This document shows, one piece after another, positions 1 to 6,766 of a stretch of DNA of 9,929 bases (position 1 is the first letter of the stretch; every line of letters starts with the position of its first letter). The stretch covers positions 1 through 9,929 of the forward strand of contig JAPFFX010000158.1 of assembly GCA_026645375.1 (NCBI GenBank), in the 5' to 3' direction. Under the pieces are notes generated by a model. It saw only the letters and a list, made by a program, of their open reading frames with translations. It was not told the origin of the DNA and did no database searches. The position numbers were made by a program, and so were the translations under genes. Source of the stretch: Citricoccus sp. WCRC_4 (GTDB lineage Bacteria > Actinomycetota > Actinomycetes > Actinomycetales > Micrococcaceae).

Positions 1-598
1 GGACCAGGGTGGGGGTGATCATCGGGATGAACCCGTTCTGCACCGCCAGGTCCAGGCCCATCTGCATCAGGGCGATCTCCAGCCGGGCCCCCACGCCCTT
101 GAGGAAGTAGAACCGGGAGCCGGACACCTTGGCACCGCGCTCCATGTCGATCGCACCGATCAGCTCGCCGATCTCCAGGTGGTCCCGGGGGGTGAAGCCG
201 TCAGCGGCGAAGTCACGGACGGTGCCGACCGTCTTCAGGACGGTGAAGTCGTCCTCGCCACCGGCGGGCACGCCCTCCTCGATGAGGTTCGGGAACAGCC
301 GCTGCAGGCGGTCCAGTTCGGCCTGCGCCTCGTTGGCCTCCGCCTCCGCCGCCTTCACGCGGGCGGCCAGCTCCTTGACCTCGGCCAGCAGGGCCTGCTT
401 CTCCTCCCCCTGGGCGGCCGCCACCCTCTTGCCGAAGAGCTTCTGTTCTGCCCGCAGCTCCTCGAAGGCGGCGATCGAGGACCGGCGGGCGGCATCGGCG
501 GAGAGCATCTGGTCGACGAGGGACTCGTCGGCTCCGCGGGCGCGCTGGGAGGCCTTGTAGAGGTCCGGGTTCTCGGTGAGGTGCTTGACGTCGATCAC
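1..598 (-). CDS. serS: Seryl-tRNA synthetase, N-terminal part (cut by window edge)
   Basis: SerRS charges tRNA-Ser with serine in the cytoplasm; it is a class II aminoacyl-tRNA synthetase. The first 199 codons are visible and the gene runs off the left edge, so about half of a normal protein of roughly 420 residues is present. The product starts MIDVKHLTENPDLY. A charged, Ala/Glu-rich stretch at about residues 28-105 is the family's long coiled-coil arm that grips the tRNA variable arm. Then come the hallmark NLIEEGVPAGGEDDF (104-118) and the beginning of the class II core (GSRFYFLKG, about 160-168, then motif 1 towards residues 190-199). I chose the GTG at 598 because the protein start matches the family and because a TAGGCT box ends 7 nt upstream with no Shine-Dalgarno, as expected for a leaderless mRNA. 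The gene diverges from the lipid kinase. The call rests on sequence motifs and is firm. Confidence 0.96.
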   Translation of the reverse strand, partial: MIDVKHLTENPDLYKASQRARGADESLVDQMLSADAARRSSIAAFEELRAEQKLFGKRVAAAQGEEKQALLAEVKELAARVKAAEAEANEAQAELDRLQRLFPNLIEEGVPAGGEDDFTVLKTVGTVRDFAADGFTPRDHLEIGELIGAIDMERGAKVSGSRFYFLKGVGARLEIALMQMGLDLAVQNGFIPMITPTLV

Positions 599-605
599 GC
601 GCACC

Positions 606-611
606 AGCCTA
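606..611 (-). promoter_or_regulatory. -10 box of leaderless serS promoter
   Basis: TAGGCT read on the minus strand, followed by a 7-nt gap and the GTG start at 598. It matches the actinobacterial TANNNT consensus. No convincing -35 is seen 17-18 bp upstream. The spacing puts transcription start at or within a base or two of the start codon, so the mRNA should be leaderless. Confidence 0.65.
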
Positions 612-635
612 GCCGCCGCTCCCCGTCCCGCCCCG

Positions 636-641
636 TAGACT
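636..641 (+). promoter_or_regulatory. -10 box of leaderless lipid kinase promoter
   Basis: TAGACT, then exactly 6 nt to the ATG at 648, with no Shine-Dalgarno. It lies 24 bp from the divergent serS -10 box, so the two promoters share the same short intergenic DNA and polymerases on them would probably interfere. No clear -35 hexamer is visible. Confidence 0.65.
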
Positions 642-647
642 GCGGCC

Positions 648-1880
648 ATGCCCGCTGAATTGATCGTCGCCCTCGCGGCACTGGTGCTGGTCCTCGCCGC
701 CCTGGCCTTCGTCGTCGGCCTGTGGACGGGCCACCGCCGGCTGCGGGGCCGGATGGAGGAGCTGCACGGCCGGGTCGCCTCGCTCCACGGCGACGTGGGC
801 ACCCTGCCGGACCGGATGGCGCGGCTCTCCGGCCAGGTCGAGGCGCTCGACGGCCAGGTCAGCGAGATCGTCGAGGCCCCGCTGATCGCCCGGGCCATGG
901 TCCACCCGCGCAGGGTGGCCCTCGTGCTCAATCCCATCAAGGCCGAGGCGGACTCCGTGCGCCAGCGCGTCGCCGCCGCGGTGCGGCAGTCCGGGCTGCC
1001 GGAGCTGGAGGTCTACGAGACCACCGTCGAGGACCCGGGCCAGCAGATGGCACGGGACGCGGTCGCGGGCGGGGCCGACGTCGTGATCGCCGCCGGCGGC
1101 GACGGCACGGTGCGCTTCGTGGCCGAGGAACTGGCCGGCACGGACACCACGCTGGGCGTCATCCCGCTGGGCACGGGCAACCTGCTGGCCCGCAACCTCA
1201 AGTTCCCCCTCGAGGACCTCGACGCGTGCGTCAACACCGCCCTGCACGGCACCGCGCGGCAGATCGACTCGATCGACATCAAGGTCGAGACCACGGACGG
1301 GACCACCGTGCGCAACACCTTCCTGGTGATCGCCGGTGCCGGCATGGACGCCGAGGTCATGGGCGACACCCGCGACGACCTCAAGGTCAAGGCCGGCTGG
1401 CTCGCCTACGGCGAGGCGGGGATGCGCCACCTGCCGGGCTCGCGCAAGGAGATCTCCGTGTCCCTAGACGGCGGCGCCCCGCAGCGCCGGAAGGTCCGGT
1501 CCGTGATGGTCGCCAATTGCGGCGAGCTGACCGCGGGCATGGACTTCGTCCCGGAGGCCCGCTTCGACGACGGCCTGCTGGACGTGGTCATGCTCTCCCC
1601 GCGGCACGTGGGCGACTGGATCCGGATCGCGGCGAAGACGCTGACGAAGTCCCGCCACAAGATCCCGGTCATGGAGACCCACCAGGCCACCCGCTGCCGC
1701 GTGGTGCTGCACGAGCCGATGGCCGCCCAGCTGGACGGGGACGCGATCGGCGAGGTGCGCTCCATCGATGCCCGGGTCCGCCCGGACTCGCTGCGGATCC
1801 TCGTCCCCGCCTCCGACGTGCCGGACTCCGCGGCCGCTCCCACCATGAAGCCGGAGTCCGTCCCGGAGGAGCACGTCTGA
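648..1880 (+). CDS. Membrane-anchored diacylglycerol/lipid kinase (YegS/BmrU-type)
   Basis: Predicted ATP-dependent lipid kinase, most likely phosphorylating diacylglycerol or a related lipid at the inner face of the membrane. The 410-residue protein has three parts. A single hydrophobic helix spans about residues 4-26. A heptad-repeat coiled coil follows at 32-73. The DAGK catalytic domain starts near residue 88: ALVLNP (91-96), the nucleotide-binding GGDGT motif (150-154), PLGTGN (173-178) and a DGD near the C-terminus that fits the family's late QxDG(E/D) motif. Family members are usually near 300 residues, so the first 85 residues are an added anchor and coiled coil. The ATG at 648 sits 6 nt behind a TAGACT box, which fixes the start. 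It diverges from serS and converges on pheA. The lipid substrate cannot be read from sequence; a sphingosine-kinase-like or polyprenol substrate remains possible. Confidence 0.9.
   Translation: MPAELIVALAALVLVLAALAFVVGLWTGHRRLRGRMEELHGRVASLHGDVGTLPDRMARLSGQVEALDGQVSEIVEAPLIARAMVHPRRVALVLNPIKAEADSVRQRVAAAVRQSGLPELEVYETTVEDPGQQMARDAVAGGADVVIAAGGDGTVRFVAEELAGTDTTLGVIPLGTGNLLARNLKFPLEDLDACVNTALHGTARQIDSIDIKVETTDGTTVRNTFLVIAGAGMDAEVMGDTRDDLKVKAGWLAYGEAGMRHLPGSRKEISVSLDGGAPQRRKVRSVMVANCGELTAGMDFVPEARFDDGLLDVVMLSPRHVGDWIRIAAKTLTKSRHKIPVMETHQATRCRVVLHEPMAAQLDGDAIGEVRSIDARVRPDSLRILVPASDVPDSAAAPTMKPESVPEEHV
741..866 (+). repeat. Six degenerate 21-bp tandem repeats encoding heptads
   Basis: Six in-frame units of 21 bp, beginning at the codons for Leu32, Leu39, Leu46, Leu53, Leu60 and Leu67 of the lipid kinase. 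Every unit starts with CTG or CTC, five of six have Gly at position 3, and all have Val or Met at position 5. The pattern L-x-G-x-V/M-x-x is a regular seven-residue periodicity, as expected for a coiled-coil stalk between the membrane helix and the kinase domain. Confidence 0.8.
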
Positions 1881-1896
1881 GGGCAGAGGGCGCGGC

Positions 1897-1930
1897 CCGT
1901 CCCGGGACGGCACCGCCGCCCCGCGCGGGG
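1897..1930. terminator. Two perfect palindromes between convergent genes, possible bidirectional terminator
   Basis: The 51-bp gap between the lipid kinase stop (1880) and the pheA stop (1932) holds two perfect palindromes: CCGTCCCGGGACGG at 1897-1910 and CCCCGCGCGGGG at 1919-1930. Each can form a short GC stem with a 4-nt loop on either strand, so either could end transcription of both convergent genes. There is no U-tract, so classical intrinsic termination is not shown. The role is inferred from position. Confidence 0.4.
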
Positions 1931-1931
1931 A

Positions 1932-2924
1932 TCACTGGTCCGTGGTGCGTCCCAGCAGTCCCTGCACCCAGCGCTGGCCGGTGCGGTAGGCCTCGTCGGT
2001 GACGTCGGCACGCACGTGGTACCGGCGGTGGTCGGCCCGCGGGTAGGAGCCCAGGAAGCGGATCTGCGGGATGATCCGGTACAGCGCGGCGAGCGCCGCG
2101 GAGACCCGCTCCTCGGCCAGGTGCCCCTCGAGGTCGATGGAGAAGAAGTAGCTGCCCAGCCCGGCCCCCGTGGGCCGGGACTCGATGCGGGACAGGTTGA
2201 TCCCGCGCGCGGCGAACTGCTCCAGGATGTCCATCAGGGCGCCCGGGTGGTCGTCCGGCAGGGGCACGACGACGGTGGTCTTGTCCGAGCCCGTCGGCGC
2301 CGGCAGCGCGCCGGGCCGGGAGACGAGCACGAACCGGGTCACGGCCCCGGCGGTGTCCTCGATGGCCGAGGCCAGCACGGGCAGCCCCGTCTGTGCGGCC
2401 ACCAGCGGGGCGCAGACGGCGGCGTCGTAGGAGGTCTCGTCGTCCAGCAGCCCCCGGGCGCCGGCGGCGGTGGAGGAGGCGGGGATGAACTCGGCCTGCG
2501 GGATGTGCGCGGCGGCCCAGTTGCGCACCTGTGCCCAGCCGTGGCTGTGGGTGGCCACCGAGCGGATCGCGGACAGCTCCATGTCCCGGCGCCCCACCAG
2601 CACGAAGCTGATCGGCACCAGGATCTCGCGGCGGATCTGCAGCGCGTCCCCGCTGGCGATGTCATCCAGGGTGGCGCTGACGCCGCCCTCCACGGAGTTC
2701 TCGATCGGCACCACCGCGAAGTCCGCGGAGCCGTCCCGGACCTGGGCCAGCGCGGTGATCACGGAACCGACCGGGTCGCACTGGGCGGTGTCGGTGCCGG
2801 GGACCTGGCGCAGCGCGGCCTCGGTGAACGTGCCCTCGGGGCCGAGGTAGACGTACCGGGGACGCGCTCCCCCGGCACGGCCGGTGCCGGGCTCCACGGC
2901 GGGGGAACCGGCGGCGCGGCTCAC
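1932..2924 (-). CDS. pheA: Prephenate dehydratase with ACT domain
   Basis: Converts prephenate to phenylpyruvate in phenylalanine synthesis (cytoplasm). The 330-residue protein has the catalytic PDT domain at about 23-203: YLGPEGTF (26-33), PIENSVEGGV (73-82), SHGWAQVR (127-134), and TRF (196-198), whose Thr is the family's catalytic residue. The ACT domain follows (about 216-295) and carries both motifs tied to Phe binding, GAL (228-230) and ESRP (248-251), so feedback inhibition by phenylalanine is expected. This is the stand-alone form; no chorismate mutase domain is present. The GTG start at 2924 overlaps the upstream rhodanese stop as GTGA, suggesting translational coupling. No clear Shine-Dalgarno is visible, and the first 20 or so residues are Gly/Ala/Pro-rich and unlike the family, so a start slightly further in (for example the Val codon at residue 10) is possible. 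Confidence 0.95.
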   Translation of the reverse strand: MSRAAGSPAVEPGTGRAGGARPRYVYLGPEGTFTEAALRQVPGTDTAQCDPVGSVITALAQVRDGSADFAVVPIENSVEGGVSATLDDIASGDALQIRREILVPISFVLVGRRDMELSAIRSVATHSHGWAQVRNWAAAHIPQAEFIPASSTAAGARGLLDDETSYDAAVCAPLVAAQTGLPVLASAIEDTAGAVTRFVLVSRPGALPAPTGSDKTTVVVPLPDDHPGALMDILEQFAARGINLSRIESRPTGAGLGSYFFSIDLEGHLAEERVSAALAALYRIIPQIRFLGSYPRADHRRYHVRADVTDEAYRTGQRWVQGLLGRTTDQ

Positions 2925-3247
2925 TTGACGGACGGCTCGGCGCCGCCGTCCGCCTCCATGGGCCGGCCGGACTCCAGCCAGGCGCCGGAGCCGCCGGCGA
3001 CGTTGATGGCCGAGTAGCCCCGGTTCACCATGAAGTCGGAGGCCCGCATGGACCGGCCGCCGGTCCGGCAGATCACGTAGTAGTCGGTGTCCGGGTCCAG
3101 TTCCTCGATGCGCTCCGGGAGCTGTCCCAGCGGGATGTGCAGGGCTCCGGCGGCCCGGCCGAGGGTGAACTCGTCGTCCTCGCGCACGTCGAGGATGGTT
3201 GCGTTCTCCGGGACGTCGTCCACGCTGACTGTTTCGAACATGCTCAT
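2921..3247 (-). CDS. Single-domain rhodanese-like sulfurtransferase
   Basis: A 108-residue protein made of one rhodanese domain, the size of GlpE/PspE-type stand-alone members. The domain opens with VSVDDVPENATILDVRE (residues 7-23). The active-site loop is C60-R-T-G-G-R-S66, with Cys60 as the predicted persulfide-forming residue. YSAINVAGGSGAW (78-90) closes the fold. It is cytoplasmic, with no signal peptide. The sulfur donor and acceptor cannot be told from sequence. Its TGA stop overlaps the pheA GTG, so the two are probably one transcript, although no metabolic link to phenylalanine is evident. The first ATG at 3247 lies 8 nt behind a TAGGCT box, which favours it over the second ATG at 3241. 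Confidence 0.9.
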   Translation of the reverse strand: MSMFETVSVDDVPENATILDVREDDEFTLGRAAGALHIPLGQLPERIEELDPDTDYYVICRTGGRSMRASDFMVNRGYSAINVAGGSGAWLESGRPMEADGGAEPSVK

Positions 3248-3255
3248 GACACCCC

Positions 3256-3261
3256 AGCCTA
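3256..3261 (-). promoter_or_regulatory. -10 box of rhodanese-pheA promoter
   Basis: TAGGCT read on the minus strand, 8 nt before the ATG at 3247, with no Shine-Dalgarno between. It abuts the -10 box of the divergent kinase gene with only base 3262 between them. No good -35 match is seen on this strand. Confidence 0.6.
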
Positions 3262-3262
3262 A

Positions 3263-3268
3263 TAGGGT
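3263..3268 (+). promoter_or_regulatory. -10 box of leaderless UbiB-like kinase promoter
   Basis: TAGGGT followed by exactly 6 nt and the GTG at 3275. The earlier in-frame GTG at 3269 lies directly behind the box and would fall upstream of the expected transcription start, so 3275 is preferred. The -35 region of this promoter would lie inside the start of the divergent rhodanese gene; no strong hexamer is seen there. Confidence 0.6.
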
Positions 3269-3274
3269 GTGCCC

Positions 3275-5341
3275 GTGGAGACCTTTCTGGGAGACCTGGG
3301 CACCGTCGGCTACTGGGTCGGGTCCACCCTCGGCGCCGTCTTCGGCCTCATGCTGCTCGTCCTGGTGGCCTGGCTGATCGCCACCGCCGTGCGGCGCGTG
3401 CTCGGGGTGCCGGTCGGCTGGTTCCGCTCGGTGCTGGTGGCGCTGCTGATGGTGCTCAGCACCAACGTCGTCTTCGACGCCGTCATCACCCAGGTCGCCG
3501 GGACCGACCCCTCCGGCGCCCTCTCGGGAGTCTCCGCCCCGGCCGCGATGGTGCTGATCCTCATCGCCCTGCTGTGGATCTTCGGCCTGGGCACCGCCGT
3601 GCTGATGATCCTGGAGATGGTGATCCCCACCGGCGTGCTGCCGAACCCGGTCCTGTGGTTCGCCGGGCTGCGCAGCACCTGGGCCCGGAACAGGCGTTAC
3701 CGGCAGGTGGTCGGCGTGTTCCTGCGTCACGGGCTGGGGGCCAACCTGCGTGGTTTCGGCCGGCCCTCCGACGGCGGCGAGGGTTCCTGGGCGGGCACGG
3801 CACGGGCCCTGAGGCGGTCCCTGGAGGACGCGGGCATCACCTTCGTCAAGCTCGGCCAGAACCTCTCGGCGCGTACCGACCTGCTGCCCGAGGACTTCAT
3901 CCGGGAGCTGTCCCGGCTGCAGTCCGAGGTCGCCCCCGAGTCATGGGACTCCATCCGTGCGGCGCTCTCCCACTCGCTGGGCCGGGACCCGCTGGAGGTC
4001 TTCGCCTGGGTGGACGAGGCACCCCTGGCCTCGGCGTCCGTGGCCCAGGTGCACCGCGCGCGGCTGCAGGATGGCACGGAGGTGGTCCTGAAGGTCCAGC
4101 GCCCGGGCGCCGTGGAGGAGGTCATGCGGGACACGGACATCGTGGTGCGGATCTGCCGGTGGCTGCAGCTCAACACCACCTGGGGCAAGTCCCTGCGGAT
4201 CCTGGACCTGGGCCGCGGCTTCACCCGGTCGCTGGCCGAGGAGCTCGACTACCACGTCGAGGAGGCCAACATGCGTGACATGGCCGCGGCCGTGACCGGC
4301 CACAACCTCACCGTCCCCACCGTCTACCCGGAGTACTCCTCACGCCGGCTGCTCGTGATGGACTACCTGCCCGGTGTCCCCGTGGGGCGCGCCAAGGACC
4401 GGTTGGACCGGTTGGACCCGTCCATCCGGCGCCGGCTGGCCGAGGAGCTGACGAACTCGGTGATGCGCCAGATCATGGACGACGGCATCTTCCACGCCGA
4501 CCTCCATCCGGGCAATGTCATGCTCCTGGGCGAGGCCCAGTACACCCGCCTGGGACTGCTCGACTTCGGCACGGTCGGCCGGCTCGACCCCCGCTCGCAA
4601 CAGCAACTGGTGATGGTCTTCGCCTCGATCGAGCGCAATGACGCCAGGCTGCTCGGCGACTCCCTGGTCGAACTGCTCGGGCGTCCCGAGGGCCTGGACG
4701 ACCGGGCGCTGGAGCGCGAGGTCGGCGAACTGCTGGTGCGTTACCGGGGCGGGCTGCGGGGCGGTTCGGCGTCCAAGCTGTTCGGCTCCCTGATGCGGCT
4801 GATCCTCGACCACCGGTTCGCCGTGCCCAAGGAGGTGGCCGCGGCCCTGCGCTCCCTCGGCGGCATGGAGGGCACCCTCGGACTGATCGACCCGGACCTC
4901 GAGGTCGTGGCGGCGGCCCGGGAACTGGGCGCCGACCTGCTGAAGGACCGGTTCAGGCCCGGTTCGCTGAAGGACACCGCCACGACGGCCCTGCTGGACG
5001 TGCTGCCGATCGCCGCCCAGCTGCCGCGGCGGCTGAACCGGATCGCCGACGACCTGCAGGGCGGACGGATCTCGGTGAACGTCCGGCTGCTCGGCAACAA
5101 GGACGACCGGCAGTACGTCACCTGGCTGTTCCAACAGGTGGTGGTGGCGATCCTGGCCGGGTTCTGCGTCCTGGGCGGAATCGTCCTGCTGGCCTTCGGC
5201 GACGGCGGCCCGGCCATGACCAGCTACATGACCTGGCACACCGCGTTCGGCTACATCGTCCTGTTCGCCGGCTTCGTGCTCTCCCTGCGGACCGTGGCCC
5301 TGGTGATGCAGCGGCCGGGCCCGGCGGAGGTCCCGGAGTAG
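3275..5341 (+). CDS. UbiB/ABC1 (AarF) family membrane atypical kinase
   Basis: A 688-residue membrane protein with an ABC1/UbiB atypical kinase/ATPase domain. In Proteobacteria and mitochondria such proteins support ubiquinone synthesis; actinobacteria generally use menaquinone, so the role here is open (isoprenoid or membrane-lipid handling is a guess). Three hydrophobic segments come first (about residues 12-40, 51-72 and 90-118). The kinase domain follows with the family's KxGQ motif (VKLGQNLSARTDLLPEDF, 191-208), an Ala/Ser-rich loop (LASASVAQVH, about 251-260), the Lys of VVLKVQRPG (about 273), the catalytic HADLHPGN (407-414) and metal-binding LDFG (429-432). Two further TM segments lie near the C-terminus (about 618-645 and 658-682). 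E. coli UbiB is about 550 residues and lacks the N-terminal TM block. The GTG start is set by the leaderless promoter. Confidence 0.9.
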   Translation: METFLGDLGTVGYWVGSTLGAVFGLMLLVLVAWLIATAVRRVLGVPVGWFRSVLVALLMVLSTNVVFDAVITQVAGTDPSGALSGVSAPAAMVLILIALLWIFGLGTAVLMILEMVIPTGVLPNPVLWFAGLRSTWARNRRYRQVVGVFLRHGLGANLRGFGRPSDGGEGSWAGTARALRRSLEDAGITFVKLGQNLSARTDLLPEDFIRELSRLQSEVAPESWDSIRAALSHSLGRDPLEVFAWVDEAPLASASVAQVHRARLQDGTEVVLKVQRPGAVEEVMRDTDIVVRICRWLQLNTTWGKSLRILDLGRGFTRSLAEELDYHVEEANMRDMAAAVTGHNLTVPTVYPEYSSRRLLVMDYLPGVPVGRAKDRLDRLDPSIRRRLAEELTNSVMRQIMDDGIFHADLHPGNVMLLGEAQYTRLGLLDFGTVGRLDPRSQQQLVMVFASIERNDARLLGDSLVELLGRPEGLDDRALEREVGELLVRYRGGLRGGSASKLFGSLMRLILDHRFAVPKEVAAALRSLGGMEGTLGLIDPDLEVVAAARELGADLLKDRFRPGSLKDTATTALLDVLPIAAQLPRRLNRIADDLQGGRISVNVRLLGNKDDRQYVTWLFQQVVVAILAGFCVLGGIVLLAFGDGGPAMTSYMTWHTAFGYIVLFAGFVLSLRTVALVMQRPGPAEVPE

Positions 5342-5349
5342 GCCCTCGA

Positions 5350-5355
5350 TACAGT
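5350..5355 (+). promoter_or_regulatory. -10 box of leaderless amidase promoter
   Basis: TACAGT located 9-14 bp after the kinase stop codon, then 7 nt to the ATG at 5363, without a Shine-Dalgarno. It argues for 5363 as the start: the upstream in-frame GTG at 5354 overlaps the box itself. It implies that the amidase can be transcribed independently of the kinase gene. Confidence 0.6.
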
Positions 5356-5362
5356 GGACGCC

Positions 5363-6754
5363 ATGAATCACCCCGTCCAGGCCTCCGGCCTTGCGCGCCT
5401 GACCGCCCTGCAACTGCGTGACGCCCTGGCCTCGGGAGAGGTCTCCGCCGTGGCCGCCACGCGGCACTTCCTCGACGTCACCCGGCGGCGCGACCCGGAG
5501 CTCGGGGCGTTCATCTCGGTGGAGCCCGAGGCCGCACTGGCCCGCGCCGAACAGCTGGACCGCGGGTTCAGGGACTCCGGTCCCGTCGGCTCATTGCATG
5601 GCATGCCGCTGGCGTTCAAGGACCTCGTGGACGTGGCCGGGATGCGCACCACCTTCGGTTCCCGGACCGCCGTCGATGCGCCGCCGGCCGACGAGGACGA
5701 TCCGCTGGCCGCCGCGGTGCATTCCGCCGGGGGCATCTCCCTGGGCAAGACCACCGTCCCCGAGCTCGGGCTTCCCTGCCACTCGGAGAACCTCATCTCC
5801 CCCGGGGCGCGCAATCCGCTGGACCCTGAACGTACGGCGGGCGGTTCCACCGGGGGCGGGGCGGCCGCCGTCGCCGCCGGGATGCTGCCCTTCGCGCCCG
5901 GCACCGACGGCGGCGGGTCCATCCGCATCCCGGCCGCGGCCTGCGGGCTGGTCGGGCTGAAGCCCGGCCGCGGCACCGTGCCCACGGACCGGCAGGAGGA
6001 CTCGGTGCGGAACCTGTCCGTGTCCGGCCCGCTGGCCCGCACGGCCGTGGACGCCGCCCTGCTCTACGACGCCATGCTCGGTGGCCCGCGGGGCGAGGGG
6101 CGGAGCCTGCCGCGGGCGCAGCGGGCGGAGCCGGACCGGTTGCGGATCGGCTACTCCACCGCCTCCCCGTTCACCCCGGACCTGGAGATCACGCTGGCCC
6201 GGCCCGCCCTCGATGCCCTCACCCGGGCCGCCGCCGCCCTCGAGCGGGACGGTCACGAGGTGACCGAGGCCGACCTGGACTACGCGCCGGGCTATCACGA
6301 GGACTTCCGCACCGTCTGGACGGCGGCGCTCACGGAGGCTCCCCTGCCCGGGGACGCCGAGCGGCTGCTCGGCCCCCTGGCCGCCTACTTCCTGGAGCTG
6401 GCCCGCGGTGACACCCCGGATCGCCTGGCGGGGTCCGTGGACCGGCTGACCCACTGGGCCGCGGACGCCCGTCGGCAGCTGGCGGCCCATGACGTGGTGC
6501 TGACCCCGGTGCTGGCCTTCGCGCCACCGCTGATCGGGACCTTCACGTCCCTGCCCCCGGCCGAGGACTACGAGCTGCAGTGCCGGTTCACCCCGTACAC
6601 CTCGATGGTCAACGTCATGGGGCTGCCGGCGGTCTCCGTCCCCGTGCTCCGGGACGCGGAGGGGCTGAGCTGGTCCGTGCAGGCGATCGGCCGGCCCGGC
6701 ACGGAGGGACACCTGCTGGCCCTGGCGGCCCGCCTGGAGCACCTGCTGGGCTGA
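5363..6754 (+). CDS. Amidase-signature family hydrolase
   Basis: A 463-residue cytoplasmic amide hydrolase of the amidase-signature family. The complete Ser-Ser-Lys triad is visible: Lys86 in FKDLVDV, the bridging Ser162 in AGGSTGGGAAAV and the nucleophile Ser186 in GTDGGGSIRIP. The spacings of 76 and 24 residues match those of fatty acid amide hydrolase (75 and 24). The second residue after the GG pair is Thr163 where many members have Ser; this position is not in the triad. The C-terminal part (PYTSMVNVMGLPAVSVPV, then VQAIGRPGTEGHLL) is typical. No gatB or gatC lies nearby, and the protein is not evidently GatA, so an aminoacyl-tRNA role is unlikely. The substrate (acylamide, peptide amide, aryl amide or lactam) cannot be predicted. 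It is co-directional with the UbiB-like gene but has its own promoter, and its stop is 10 bp from the convergent DUF4190 gene. Confidence 0.92.
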   Translation: MNHPVQASGLARLTALQLRDALASGEVSAVAATRHFLDVTRRRDPELGAFISVEPEAALARAEQLDRGFRDSGPVGSLHGMPLAFKDLVDVAGMRTTFGSRTAVDAPPADEDDPLAAAVHSAGGISLGKTTVPELGLPCHSENLISPGARNPLDPERTAGGSTGGGAAAVAAGMLPFAPGTDGGGSIRIPAAACGLVGLKPGRGTVPTDRQEDSVRNLSVSGPLARTAVDAALLYDAMLGGPRGEGRSLPRAQRAEPDRLRIGYSTASPFTPDLEITLARPALDALTRAAAALERDGHEVTEADLDYAPGYHEDFRTVWTAALTEAPLPGDAERLLGPLAAYFLELARGDTPDRLAGSVDRLTHWAADARRQLAAHDVVLTPVLAFAPPLIGTFTSLPPAEDYELQCRFTPYTSMVNVMGLPAVSVPVLRDAEGLSWSVQAIGRPGTEGHLLALAARLEHLLG

Positions 6755-6766
6755 ACCGCGCCGGTT
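6754..6766. terminator. Small hairpin between convergent stops
   Basis: AACCG-CGC-CGGTT: a 5-bp stem with a 3-nt loop covering the whole 10-bp gap and both stop codons of the convergent amidase and DUF4190 genes. Its symmetry would suit shared termination, but the stem is short and has no U-tract. The call rests mainly on position. Confidence 0.25.

Noticed and set aside
129..658. Long plus-strand open frames opposite serS
   Set aside because: They are shadows of the serS reading frame in GC-rich DNA; the minus-strand product matches SerRS throughout.
609..1430. Long minus-strand open frame opposite the lipid kinase
   Set aside because: It has skewed His/Gly/Asp/Gln-rich composition without motifs, while the opposite strand encodes a clear DAGK domain.
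3233..3242. TTCGAA-containing sequence near the rhodanese start as a possible SOS (LexA) box
   Set aside because: It lacks the two spaced half-sites of the actinobacterial SOS box, and it lies in codons of the rhodanese gene.
4340..5467. 375-codon minus-strand frame opposite the UbiB-like kinase
   Set aside because: No recognisable motifs and His/Gln/Gly-rich shadow composition; the plus strand holds a full conserved kinase domain.
5363..6754. Amidase as GatA of the Glu-tRNA amidotransferase
   Set aside because: No gatB or gatC is nearby, and the family signature alone does not distinguish GatA; the sequence reads as a generic amidase.
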